In this document: positions 1 to 13,300 of the stretch, in pieces
Layout of the letters: the number at the start of each line of letters is the position of its first letter
How positions within the stretch are numbered: the first letter of the stretch is position 1
Source of the DNA: Omphiscola glabra
Taxonomy: Eukaryota > Mollusca > Gastropoda > Lymnaeidae
Assembly (NCBI GenBank): GCA_964017045.1
Contig: OZ024802.1
Coordinates: forward strand, 24,863,793 to 24,927,792
Direction: 5' to 3'
DNA length: 64,000 nucleotides
The notes under the pieces: generated by a model
Seen by the model: only the letters and a program-made list of their open reading frames with translations
Told to the model about the DNA's origin: nothing
The model's database searches: none
Made by a program: the position numbers and the translations under genes

Positions 1-1600
1 CAGTCCCCACTCTTGTACCATCAAGGTTGCCGAACAAGGTTACCAGCTATTTCCCCCACCCCCTCTTCTACCAGTGTCAGCCCCACCCTTCTACCAGCTA
101 TTTTTCACCCCCCCCCCCACTTTTTCTGCCAGGTATTTCGTCCTTCTCTTCTACAGCTATGTATGATGCCATACTCTTCTTTTTCGTTACATAGTTGGTA
201 CATGCAGCTCTAATACCTAGTTAATGAGATGTGTAAATGACAACACAAAAGACAATACTTCAAAGACTTATTGACACCCTTCTCCATTTTTTAATTTTGC
301 CGAAGCTCGGGGATGAGATGGAGCTGTCAAAAACACATGTTTCAAATCCCTAATTTATAGCTATCGATCTAAATAAAATTATATCATAAACAAAATACAC
401 CAACGATTGAGTCTGAAACCCGCTGATTTTCCCGCCTAAATTCTGTGCGTGTGTGTGTATGTTGGCTTGGGGTGGGGGTGGGGTTGAGAGTTTTTAATTA
501 GGCAAATAGACCCAATGAACAAGATATTGGAGTGTCATTTTAATTTTATGACTTCAATATTTATATTTTAAAAAAAAAGAAATTAATAGTTACAAATATA
601 ATAATCGCTAATTTAAAAGCAGACAACAGACGCCGTAATCGTAATCATAGACCTGTTGACCCTAACAACAGTTTACTTACTGACAGATCCATCCAGTGCA
701 GTTCTTTTGTCCTACTTAGTATCTGTGACGCGTAATTTCAAATAAGGGATTCTATGAAAAAGAAACGATACAACAAGAATTTTAGAATGAGCACCATGCA
801 TAGAGTTTTTTTTTTAATTAAAAAAAACCTTCTTACTTATCAGCTATGTATTTTTAAAACAAGGATATGTGTGAAACAAGGTATGGTAAATAAAAAAAAA
901 ATGACGCAACAAAATAACGAACGTGTCGAAACGAAGCCGTTTGTCATCTAACAAATACGAGTGAAACTAAACAAATTAAATTAAAAAAAAGCAGCTGAAA
1001 TGTTGTATCCGAGAGGACAGCAAGAGGAATCTGGTAGAGCTTTAGTAGAAGGTACGAGAGTTAATATCGGTGAAGAGGGAGGGAAAGTCAGTCCACAGCA
1101 ATTGGCTGTTAAAAGGAGGGGAAGGAAAAAAAGATCTAACAAATGAGGGAGAACATGACATTCATTCCATGTGGTGGTGTCGAGGTCCCATAATTTAATT
1201 GTGAATAATTTTTTTCTCTAAGCTCACCCTGACGGGCATATTAGTATTAGTACGGGAAACAATGGCGGTGATAGTCAGATCACGTGCACTCTTTAATTGT
1301 GTTTTGAGGTAGGTCATTGTTCATCTCATACTGACATTCTCTTAGCTTTAAAATTCTCTATACCTTTATACCTACAAACACCCTCTTCCAATTGGCTGAA
1401 CTTGTACACATCTTCAATTCTTTTGAGTTTAACGGCCAATAATTTTTTTTTACTCTGAATAAGTCTACTTCCCGACAAGTTCGTTTTTTTATTGCGTCTT
1501 TTTTCAGGTTTCATCAATTTTTGTTTCACACGCATTTCATTCTAAATAAATCCGAATGCAGTCTCTCTCCCTTTTGATCATTTTTAAAACTAACATGCTA
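1..1600. other. AT-rich intergenic, no gene seen
   Basis: The first 190 bases are C/T-rich with degenerate ttctaccagct repeats; the rest is AT-rich with homopolymer runs. The short open frames show no recognisable domain. Confidence 0.6.
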
Positions 1601-1607
1601 TGAATAG

Positions 1608-1890
1608 GGTAAGAAGTGGTGTAGGAAGTGGTGTAAGAAAAAGTGTAGGTAGTGTTGTAAGAAAGGTGTAGGAATTGGTGTAGGTACTGAAATAAGAAGT
1701 GGTGTAAGAAGTGGTGTAGTCCATAGAATACTGTGTATATAGAATACTGTGTAGTCCACAGAATAATGTGTATTCCAAAGAATACTGTGTAGTCCATATC
1801 ATGCCATAGAATAATGTGTAGTCCACAGAATACTGTGTAGTCCATAGAGTACTGTGTAGTCGATAGAAAACTGTGTAGTCCATACCATCT
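1608..1890. repeat. Two abutting degenerate minisatellites (~12 bp and ~21 bp)
   Basis: 1608-1720 repeats gtaagaagtggt-like 12-mers; 1720-1890 repeats about eight ~21-bp units containing gaatactgtgtagtccat. The minus-strand open frames over them are repeat translations. Confidence 0.85.
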
Positions 1891-2236
1891 TTTTCACCAC
1901 TTAGCGAGAGACCTCTGCTGGTCATGGGTCTGGGCTCTATTTCGTAAAGGTCAGTTTGTTTCACCGAATAAAGCTTCCAGGCAATTCATGGCTTCTATTC
2001 AGGGATATGGTACCTCCACTGGACCTTGGGTCAAGTTTCACTCCCAGATATAACTGTAACTCTGCCCCCCCCCCTCAAATCCACATGGTCATTCAGAAGA
2101 AGCGTGTGCCAAGTTTTTTAAATGCACGTTTCGAGATCACAATTTTCAATTTGTCAAAAAATTATCACGTGCCAATCAAATCTGGTGTGTAGATATTTTA
2201 TTTCATGTCTCTGTGGAACTGCAGATTGGGTGGGGG

Positions 2237-2307
2237 CAGTGGCGTAGTGAGCTTAACTCGCGCCCGGGGCATGATGTCCCCCTTGCTCCCCTGTCACTAC
2301 GCCACTG
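2237..2307. mobile_element. 71-bp TIR miniature element with perfect 8-bp duplication
   Basis: It starts CAGTGGCGTAGTGAGC and ends TCACTACGCCACTG (terminal inverted repeats). GGTGGGGG flanks both ends (2229-2236 and 2308-2315). An 8-bp duplication and CAG...CTG ends fit a hAT-type non-autonomous element. It is a short, internally deleted relative of the copy at 40048-40212. Confidence 0.85.
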
Positions 2308-2309
2308 GG

Positions 2310-4160
2310 TGGGGGTGGGGAGAGAGATTGGGAAAGTGAATTTAAATTGCAGATAAATAAAACACGATCTTGAAAAGTAAAAAAAAATTTACGGATCGTG
2401 AAGAGATCAAATAAAATTATTAATAAAAACTGAAAAGAAAGAAAGAGACGCGTTTATTCATTCGAGAAGAATCCTTTGCTATTGCGGAGCCACGAGCTGC
2501 CGCCCGCCGTCAGGGGAAGGGCACTGTTACATACACTTGTTAATAGTTTGATTAAAAAAAAAACGATGACAGTACCATCGCATGGGGGTTAACCTATGCT
2601 GGATTTGAAAATGTATTTTTAACGTTGATGACGTAATGTATGTTCAGTTGAAGACATCAGGTCTGCAGTTCTAACTCATGTTTTGACAGTCACTGCATTA
2701 TTCTTATCACATGCCACAATGACTTTTTTAAAAATTTTGTGCGATTGCTATGCTATATAAGCTATACCAAGCTGTTCAAGACTGAAATGTAATATTTTGA
2801 TGAAGCTGGCAGGCGACTCCTAGAACTTCTCGTGTAGGAAAAAAAAAATGCGTCATGTAGACTTCTCGGCCCTATGGCTAAGATCAAAGTGTAGCATCTT
2901 TTCGCGTCAAATTACAAAACCTTTTTTTGGTGGTTCGTGATATCTCTGGTCATAGCTGGGATGATGGGTGACTAATGAGAGAGCCGCAAGGTAAGACTTT
3001 AAAGGGACTACCTCAGTATAGCAGTACATCTGGAGCTCCCCCCGGTGTCAACTCCTATACTCCTGGATTGGATCATTCATCAAGTTCTCTTTCTATTCCA
3101 ATCATTAGTGAATAATTCAAGTCCTTTAGTAACTGTAACTTTTATTATCAATTAGTAATACAAGAAACACATCTCTCTTTCCTAAGGTTCTACACAATCA
3201 CTATTCAACATTCTCTTGTCCAACCGCCATCCTTGCACACCGAACACAACACTCCAACTCCTAAAAACCCATACGTCACTTCCCCTACCCAAATACGTCA
3301 TGACATTCTCGCACAATATACAAAGCTACACCTATAATCTCTAACTAACACATTTTACGTACAAACATAGCTACAGTGATTTCATACCCTTGACACCCGG
3401 CTTCCCCCTCCCCCCCCAAAAAAAAAAGTAAGTGACGCAGACTGACTCCAGAGCTGTCACACTGGCCCTGCAACCCCAGCTGCGGGGGGCCTCGGATATC
3501 CAAGGGACCATAAGCTGAGATGTTGAAAACAATTTAAACTAGCAACATTGCTTACACTGTACAGGGGGGCAAATATCCGAAGAGTGGCAACGGGCCTCCA
3601 AAAGTCACGGGACGGCCCTGACTCATGTCGACACGTTTCTGGTTTCATTCAAACGCAACAACAAACAAGATCGAGTCCTTGTCTCTACAAGGCTGCTTGT
3701 GTATCTTTCAGTGGGATAGCTAGGGTTAACGCCACCGGGGTGTGTCAAGATTTTGGCCTCCACACACACACACAAAACAACAACAACAACAAAAACCCAA
3801 CAACAAACAAACAAACTAAAAAACCTTAGTAGTTGGCAGAAAATGCCGCCCCTAAATAAAAACAAAAAAGTGCCACCCAGCGCGGATAGCCCCCCCCCCC
3901 TTTATCCCTCTTTGTAAACAACATAGTTTATAACATAATATAAAACACACAAGGTGTTTTTTCGTAATACTAACACCATCAAATATTGCCACATGATGCT
4001 TCATTCCATTGCTCTAAAATGTAAGATTGTACTTATATGTATATATATAATGCTTTTTACACCACCTATACGATGGTAGGTGGTTGCAGGGAATCCATTG
4101 AGCTCAAAAGATACTGGTAAACGAATGATTACTAGCGTGTACAAAACATTGACCACACAT
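2310..4160. other. Intergenic, no gene seen; MITE scraps
   Basis: 3460-3640 holds MITE-like sequence ending gggacggccctgac (CAGGGCCGTCCC on the minus strand), without a clear partner terminus. 3720-3900 has another scrap, with CA-rich and poly-C tracts. No supported coding sequence. Confidence 0.45.
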
Positions 4161-4169
4161 CTGGCCCTC

Positions 4170-4264
4170 ATCTGTGGGCGGTCTTTTCGCCAAGGCCTTT
4201 ACCTGAGTGATTGCCTGGCGTCAGCTTGAGCAGAGAAAACCACTCACGGTTAGACGTAGCCAAA
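4170..4264 (+). promoter_or_regulatory. Probable 5' UTR / core promoter of the tetraspanin gene
   Basis: There is a GC box (gggcgg, 4176-4181) and moderately GC-rich sequence in an AT-rich setting just before the start codon. No TATA box is evident at a suitable distance, and the start site cannot be fixed from sequence. Confidence 0.35.
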
Positions 4265-4326
4265 ATGGCGGATTACTACCAGCACGAGTTAGACTTGGAC
4301 ACTTTGCCACCGCCTTTCTTCTACAA
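4265..4326 (+). CDS. Tetraspanin exon 1 (N-terminal extension)
   Basis: The ATG sits in a good start context (gccaaaATGG), with an in-frame TGA upstream at 4208-4210 and no in-frame ATG between. It encodes 20 residues beginning MADYYQHELD and ending PPPFFY plus two bases, then a GTGAGC donor. Joined to the acceptor at 10686 it stays in frame (codon AA+A) through eight residues into the tetraspanin body. Unspliced it would stop at 4328-4330. The link over a 6.4-kb intron is inferred from phase and signals. If it is wrong, translation would start at ATG 10712 and give 258 aa. Confidence 0.72.
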
Positions 4327-7300
4327 GTGAGCTTATAAATTAAAAAATAAAATGAGTGATTGTAATAGTTATTTATGGTACTTACTAAACTTACTTGTCA
4401 TATAATTAAGAAATAAATTAATAAAGAGTTTAAGATACGATATTTACGTAAAGTGAAAGATTTTTATTAGAATGGTTAGGGATTTTAATTTAAGTTAATT
4501 GAATGACAATTTCGCTCACATTAAAAAAAAACAACAACATTATTTTATATGGGCCAATCTTAACGTGTGTGTTGCACCACTGAAGCACATCACTTGATTT
4601 AAATGAATGTCATTGTCATGTTGTGAAAATTGCGATGTATGTATATCAGAGATGACGAAAGAAAATTTTCAAACGCGAAAAAAAAATCATTTAATCATTT
4701 GTAATATTTTCTTTAAAAACCTCAGAGTCAGAGTCACCCGTTCACAAATATCGTGAGTGAGCGCAAAAGTTTGGAACCAATAATTGTTTGCGAACGAAAG
4801 GGGGCAGCAAAATTATATAATATAACGGAAAATGGCACTTTTTTTGTAGTTGTCTCCCTTACATGAAAGACATCGCATTCTGTATTCAATATGGCCACTT
4901 ATTTATGAAATAAAATTGGGACTGTTGGTTATAACTTAATATAACGAAGGGAATTTCGGTTCATGTATGCCTAGTTATTAAATGGCAGATATTTACTTCT
5001 GAGTAATAAATTATCAGTAAGTGTTGGAAATTCATTTAAGACTTTAGTTTCACTTCCACTTCAGTTTTAGTTTCAGCCTCTCTTTGCCTGTCTCTCTTAC
5101 TCTTACTCTAGTACTAGTAGTTCTAGTCTCTGGCATCAACTTTAACTAGTAACTGTAAACTACTTAACTCTTAACTGATTAACTACGAGATTGAAATCCA
5201 ACCGAAATCCCGCTGTGGCCGAATTAAATTTAAATAAATCGAGGTCTCATTTTCTCATTTTAGGCTGTATGATATTGAATATGAACAAATTCAGCTGCAG
5301 TTTTTTAAATTATATTTATAAACATATTATATTGTCATATTCTAATCATCTAATGATTTATAAATCATTTTGTAGGTAATTGAATTGTCTATAAGATAAA
5401 CATAAAATATTTGTAAAGTTAAGTTTTTTTAGGAAATTATTAATAGTTAAATTATTATTTACAACTGAAAAACAATAAAATTTAAAATATACAAATGTCA
5501 AATGTGCCAACTTACGGATAAATGTTTAATTTCCAAATCATTTAAAGCCATTTATTTGGTGGTTTCGAAAAAGTATATCCAATGATAAGAAAAATGAACC
5601 GAAGAACACAGAAATTGAATAATATTTACACTTCCAACCACTTACAGTCTCTTACATGCCTTTAATGACTTAAGTAACCCTGTCACTTGTTGAACGGTAA
5701 ACACAAGTAGTACAATTTTGTAACTAGCTTGGAAATTAAAATAAAATTAATTAACATCTTGTTTTTTTAAAACATTCTGCCGATAGCATGGGGCTCGAAC
5801 ATAAACATCCTGTCTGTAAATTAAAATCTCGAAGCAAAACGGGAACGAAATAATATAAATATTTTACTCGATTAAATACAATAAAAACATTGGTGCTACC
5901 AGCCGCTTGTGGTTTAATGGAAGAAGTGCTGAGCCGGTCCCACCGGCTTATGGTAGTTAACCAGTTAAAGGCTAAATACTACTAATCTAAGCCGCCTAAG
6001 CTAGTACTATTACTACTGAGTCCTTAAACTAAAGTAAAAGCACAATAAGAGCAGAGTGACTTAAATAAGAAATAAGAGATTAAGAGTAAGACTAGTAAGA
6101 GACACCACGACATTTAACTGAATTGATAGCTTATCCAATTGACATTTTATTTATTAAGACTAAGATTAAGAATTAAGACATTTAGCAAGGCTCCAAAAGA
6201 CTAATAATTAAATGTCTTTTTATTAAGTCTTATTATATATATTTTGCTTCTGGTTCGTCCTGCTTCCTTTTCACAATGACAACACTCCCCCGTCTCTCTC
6301 TATTCAACATGCTTTTATATTGAAAGTACCGAATGAAAAAAAAAATGCTATCATGCATGTGTGATGTCTGAACTCCAGTAAAAAGGTTGAATTTTTACTT
6401 TAGGGGCAGGCGATTATTATATTAATCAATAAAGCGCCATGGGTTGTGGTGTAGGACTGTCTGTAGGACTGTCTGAAGGAATGCCTATATTTTAAAGGCG
6501 GCAGGATTTGAGTTAGGATGTAGGACTGTCTGCAGGCCTACTGTTTAAAGGCTGGCATATATTATAGAAAATGAGAAGTTAACTATTTTTTTGTAACACT
6601 TGGACCTACCAGAAATTTTCTCTAAATTCCCAGGACAGGTGTAAAATAAGCTGCACCCGGTTAAGTCCTGGTTATATATAATCAGGGGGTGCAGGTGACT
6701 ACTTTCTTTGACAACCTTATCCATCCTTTGAGCACTATATAGTATACTGTTGTGGTTGTGCTTAATAAACATTTTTAAAGCAAGCAGGGGAATCCAGACT
6801 GGGACCCCTCAGATATGCCCCTTAGATTCTTAAATAATTTTAAATATGTCTTCTTCCAAACTGACCAAAATAATTTTTTTTATTATCATAATTTAACTCA
6901 TTTTGGATGTGACAAAAATAAAAACTAATATTTCAACTTCTTATATGCATATAAGAAGTTGACATATGACATATGCTACACACCCCTAGTGGAATATTTT
7001 ATGCAGTTTTTCACATTGAAACTCATTCGAATGTTTGTTAGGACTTATTTAGGCTTCAAAACTCAGAAAATTCACCTCAATTCTGCAAGTAAGACATGTT
7101 TATTTTAGGTGTTACAACAACTGCTTGCATAAATTATGCAAATCAGGATACATCATTTGCATAAATGTTGAGATTTCAGTTTGATTTGTAAAGATTGTAT
7201 TAGTTCATTCAATTTCCTACAAATATATATATATAAATATAATACAAAGCTTTATATTTGTTAAAAAAATTAATTAATTTTTTTTTAAACTAATTAATTT

Positions 7301-10300
7301 TTTAATAACTTTTTTTGCAAAGTAAAGGCATGGCTGTGAAATGGGCTCGGTGTTCTTGGGTCCAATAGTCCAAAAAGGCTCAGTGTCAAGAGGGTTAAGC
7401 ATATTGCCAACACATTTCTTGTTATGGCAACCTGAAGTTATATGATCTTTAGATAAATTAGAATAGTTTGTTTAATTCAACCTAATATTTATTCTTTCTG
7501 ATTATAATTCAAAGATTCCATATCTTTACTCCTTCATAAGTATCTCCACTTTCCATGGGAAATACTTTAGGGGACCACAGATTGAGAATTCCTGGTTCAA
7601 AACTTTAAAAAAGCAAGACATTCTTGTTCTGATTATGCAATAAATACAGTTTTTTTATGTTGCAAAAATGCCAGCCTCCTTAAAATATCTGCCCTTCTTG
7701 TTCCCAGCCTGTAGGATTGTTTGATTACACTGCTGTGAACATTTCCCCCATTTTGGAGTGCCTCTCCAGTCAACATTTATCCCCACCTTTGCCTTTTTTC
7801 CCCACTATGTTGGATAACAAACATATTCACAATGAGCATTGACCGGGACTACTTGTGTAGGAAAATGTTTTATTTAATAAAATGCACATTTATTGATCAT
7901 TGCATTATAATTTGTGGAATATTTATAATCCTGGCAGTGTCTTAACTCTTTTTTTAAATGTTTATTGTACAACTGGACAGTGATTAAAGATGCACATTAA
8001 ATGGGCTCGAAAGGTACTTTAAATTGATGATTGGTATATATTTATTGATTGCAAATGTATTTAACAAATACTTATGATCTAAGCTGTCATTTATTTCAAC
8101 TTGTGTTTTAGTTCAAATAATTGGTCGGAGACATCATAAAGAGTATTTCTTTTAGAACAAGCTATTCGGTCCTGTTAAAAGTTAGTATTTATTAACTTAC
8201 TCTTCCACTGCATGGATCCTTTAGGTCAGTGGTTCTCAACCTTCCTATTGGCGCGACCCTTTAATATAGTTCCTCATGTTTTTGGTGACCCCCAGCCATG
8301 AAATTATGTTCGTTGCTGCTTCATAAATATGTGTTTTCCAATGGTCTCAGGTGACCCCTGTGTAAGGGTCGTTTGATCCCCAAAGGGGTTGTGACCCACA
8401 GGTTGAGAACCACTGCTTTAGGTGAAATAGTTTGGGACACACACTTTACTCTGCCTCTGAACTAACTGTAAAAAATTGCAAGCTGACTTTGATTCAGTCT
8501 TAAGATATCTACAAGGCACCAGTTCTTGTGTAATAATATTGCATCATGGATGTCTTTCTACTGAGATCATGTGTCATGGGAGTTATCTGGTACTTTATTC
8601 TGACATGATTAAGTGTCGGCTGTTCTATTACAAAAAAGACTACTATTTAGTCACCAGATTTGTTCTGTAATGAAACACCAACCATTAAACACATTATTAT
8701 TGAATGAAAGAAAATTATTCACAACTACTTTATAGAATGTTATACCACTCTGATGAAACCAGCCTTTAATCTCATCCTGTGATGCAGTGTTTCCCAATCT
8801 TCTCTAAACTCTGCACCTACGCAAATGATTTGACTAGACTTTGCACCCCCTACAAATTGTTTTACCAAGTCTTGCACTGTACAAAGGAATAATGCGTTTT
8901 AAAGTAATGGACTTCAAATTTATTTATTTTTATTGCAAAGTGAACGGTAGAAACTAGAAAATAAATTGTGAATAATTACATAAAAAGAAAATTAAAAAAT
9001 ATATTAATGTTATATCACAACTTAAAAACTTCTTCTTCTTCTCTTCTTCTTATGTTTGAGGGTCCACGATCAATTTATTGATCATTCTGGCTCCTGGCTT
9101 ATGTCGCCTCTTTTCTTATAATCCCTTGTTCCGTGCACCCATATGAAATGTATCCCAAGTTGGGAAACCCTGCTATAATGCAATGACAATGTGATACAAC
9201 AAGACATAGCATCTCATAAGTCATCATGACCGCAGCACAATTTTAAAAAGTGATTTCAGCAAGTGCATGGCAGTGTAACAAATGATCCGATTACCAACAG
9301 GGAGGTGTGAATTGATAACCATCATGTATTTCAATATGCCAGACAGAGCTGACCCATGCTTTGAATGCCCTTCTCTGATTGTTGCCCTAGCGCGCCTCCC
9401 CCATATAACCCTGGTGTTTATCTAAGTGTTGGTTGTTGTGTTTAAGCCAACAAATGAACTTCTGCTAGCCGCCCTCTGCTCTCTTGGCTGCCAAGATGTT
9501 TTACTTGTCAAATTTTTTCTGCCTTCACATTCCTTCCCAACGCCACAGTGTATTTGTTGGAGTGTGATTTCATTTCTTTAGTGTTCATTAGATTAGAACC
9601 AGACATTTAAACTATTCTCTAGAATTGTTGTCTTGTGTTGGTAACGGAATCCACTGAGAATACTTCTTAACTGACAGGCGTGTCATGCTTTCAATCTTCT
9701 TTTTGGATTTCTCATGCGAAGAATTTGCTGTGTTCAATTCAACTGCTCTGTTTGTTTGAGCCGACGTAGAGGATTCAAGCATAATTAATATATCACATTT
9801 CAGAAAACATTTTTCTACATTTATAATTTTTTTGTAATAACAAATAGCACAGCCTCCATTAAATAGACCATTGTGTTAGTAAATAAAGAGCTGATGCTAA
9901 GTTAGTTGTGTTATCTTGATTGGAGTCACATGTTTAGTTTCTAACCATGTCACAGCAGAAGACTGACACGGAAAGCAGTGCAAGGTCAGCCGTTGATAAC
10001 ATTCAGTTTGTCTTGATACATTATGAATACTTTATCGTTCAGTGTTTGTTTCTCTATAACTGTTAGTTTTTAAAATTCAATTTGTAAATGACATGACCCC
10101 CTGATCAGTTGTAATTTTTTTTAAATAACGTGTTTATCAGATTGGCTGGTGGAATGAAAGGGATTGGCAGGTGGAATGAATGGGATTGGCAGGTGGAATG
10201 AATGGGATTGGCAGGTGGAAGGATTGGGATTGGTAGGTGGAATGAATGGGATTGGCAGGGGGAATGATTGGGATTGGCAGGTGGAATGATTGGGATTGGT

Positions 10301-13300
10301 AGGTGGAATGATTGGGATTGGTAGGTGGAATGAATGGGATTGGCAGGGGGAATGATTGGGATTGGTAGGTGGAATGAATGGGATTGGCAGGTGGAATTAT
10401 TGGGATTGGTAGGTGGAATGAATGGGATTGGCAGGGGGAATGAAAGGGATTGACAGTTGAAATGGGATAAATTAAATAAAATCTTCTCTCGTCGAATACA
10501 ATCTTCTCAAGTTATAAACAATATTCTATAGTCAGATACAATCTTTTATAGTCACATAAAATTATCTATATAGTCAGATACAATCTTCTATAGTCAGATA
10601 CAGACTTGTATAGTAAATTACAATCTTGTACAGTCAGGTAGTTTTCATTGCTTAAAATGTATTGTTTTATGTTATTAATTCCTTAGAAATCCCAGCTCAC
10701 CAGCCAGTGAAATGGGCAGAGAGAAGAAAAGCTTCAGCGTGGTCAAGTACTTGTTCTTTGGCTTTAATATTTTTGTATGGGTAAGTGCCATCATTTAATC
10801 CGAGAGTAGTACGTTTCAACCAGAGCACCAGAAGCTTTACACATAGAAGGGTTGCGGCGGCCGCAGGTTCTGTAGACTTGAAAGAGCTTAAACAAATATT
10901 AGTTTCTTTTACAGCTTAAAGTAATATAAAATAAAGAGACATACTTGAACTTGTAGTAAGACACAATTTTGAAAAAAGTTGCTGTCAACTTCCTCCGGGC
11001 AATGTGTAGTATTGTTATCATATTTAAATCCTCTTTTTCTCTCTGGTGACACAGAGGTGGACCCTGTAAATAAATTTCTAATGGGATGGGAGGCACATTT
11101 AGAGGAACATCTTTTAACTTAGGTTTAAGCAGGGTGTGTTTAACAACAGTTCAGTGGGGGAAGAAAACAATGCATTTTTTTTTATCTACATTTGTTTTAC
11201 AGAAAGCTTGAACTGTGCATGTCATACATGTCATACATGACATGCACAGTTGACCCTGTGTTATAAAAAAAAAAAAAAATTAAAAAAACCCTGACAATTA
11301 TCTACTCTTCCAGGCTTGATACTAGAATAATGAACACTTGGGTTGAACCAGTTCTGAGTCTAGTAAAATATAAAAAAATATACAATTTAACCTTCTCATT
11401 TCATTCACACCCCCTCTAGCTCCTAGGCTGTGGCGTCCTAGCAGTGGCCATATGGCTGTGGTCATCCCGAGGTCCTAGCACATCGGTCATCCCGACACAT
11501 GCCTTCTTGAGTGCTTCCTCCCTGTGCATCATCTCTAGTATCATAATTCTGGTCATTGGATTCATGGGCTGCTGTGGAGCATTCTTGGAAAATCAGTGTC
11601 TACTTATAGGGGTAAGTTGGTTAGTGTCTGGTCATAGAGGCAAGTTGGTTACTGCCTGGTTATAAGGGTAAGCTGGTTAGTGTCTGGTTATTAGGGTAAG
11701 TTGGTTACTGCCTGGTTATAGTTTCAAGGGTAAGTTGGCTAGTGTCGGATAGTAGGAGTATTTTGGTACTGTCTGGTTATCGGGTAAGTTAGTTAGTTTC
11801 TGGCTATAGGGGTAATTTAGTTAGTGTCTGGTTATTAGGGTAAGTTGTTAAGCTGGTTAGTGTCTGGTTATTAGGGTAAGTTGGTACGATTGTTAGTGTC
11901 TGGTTATTAGGGTAAGTTGGTTAGTGTCTGGATACATATTTATGTCAGTCCGTTGCACTAAGTTTCAGTAATAGCTAAGCATTAAATAATTTTCATTTGA
12001 TCAGTTGAGCACAAACAAAAGGTCAGAAAATAAATGGGGAAATAATTAAAGCTTGATTTGCTTTCAAAATTAATCATTGCTATTCAGTAAGTCGTAATCA
12101 AAATGTGGGGGTCATTAATCTGGTGTGAAATGCACATGACCTGCTATTCAGTAAGTCGTAATCAAAATGTGGGGGTCATTAATCTGGTGTGAAATGCACA
12201 TGACCTGTTATTCAGTAAGTCGTACTCGAAATGTGGGGGTCATTAATCTGGTGTGAAATGCACATGACATGCTATTCAGTAAGTCGTAATCAAAATGTGG
12301 GGGTCATTAATCTGGTGTGAAATGCACATGACCTGTTATTCAGTAAGTCGTACTCGAAATGTGGGGGTCATTAATCTGGTGTGAAATGCACATGACCTGT
12401 GACATCACTATAACAAATGCTGTTTTCTTCTTGTTCATCCCAGTATTTCATCTTAGTTCTGCTGGTGTTTGCTCTAGAGATAACTGCTGGCTCTTTGGGA
12501 TTTGTCATGAAAGACAAGGTAATTTATAGAGATCAATGACTTGGTCACCTGGTTAGTCTCATGATAGATTGACAGCTGACCCTGTCATGCATGACATGTG
12601 TACATTTGACCCTGTCATGCATGACATGTGTAGCTGACCCTGTCATGCATGACATGCACAGTCGACCCTGTAATACACAACGTATGACCATGTCATATAT
12701 GACATATGTACACTCCATCAAAGCTATACATCTGTGAGGTTACAAGACTTGAAGCTAATCGGGAGCAGAATTTATTCACCATCATCTTGCTTGCATGTCA
12801 TAACAGTAGGTACCACAAACTGATTTTTCAAAACAGGCTTATAGCTTTATTTTATACTGTCATGTCAAGAACTCATGATTCTAAGAACGTGGATACCAAA
12901 CTTGTTCATATAACTCAATTAGTAAAAAAGTTATGAATTTTTAAAAATTATTTTTTTGAAATTTTTTTGCCACCATCAAAAGTGCCATTTTTGTAAGGCT
13001 ATATCTGTAAGACTAAATCACTTAAACTCACTTACTTACACTCAAAACATACCCACATATATAGAGAACAGACTCAATTTTTTTCAAAGGTAAAAAATTA
13101 TTAATTCATTAAATTTTATTGTTATGAAAAGGGCATTTCATCACATTTTGAAAAAAATAAAAAGGGAGGTAAAAAACGCGTAATTTGGTCATTTTTAAAA
13201 AATCACAAAAAATTAACTGATAAGAATGCATTTATGATAATTATATCAAAATGTAGGGGAACTAAAGGTCTATGTACTTAAACAGCAAGTGTAAACATAA

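Larger units (their letters stand above)
4327..10686 (+). other. Tetraspanin intron 1 (6.4 kb)
   Basis: AT-rich and non-coding. It contains two hAT-type MITEs (8227-8415 and 8785-9172), a palindrome around 6940-6957 (cttatatgcatataag), a 22-bp minisatellite at 10141-10460 and a ~21-bp one at 10480-10640, close to the acceptor. No conserved coding segment seen. Confidence 0.65.

Noticed and set aside
13..213. Short proline- and serine-rich frame at the window start
   Set aside because: C/T-rich degenerate repeat with no domain or gene signal.
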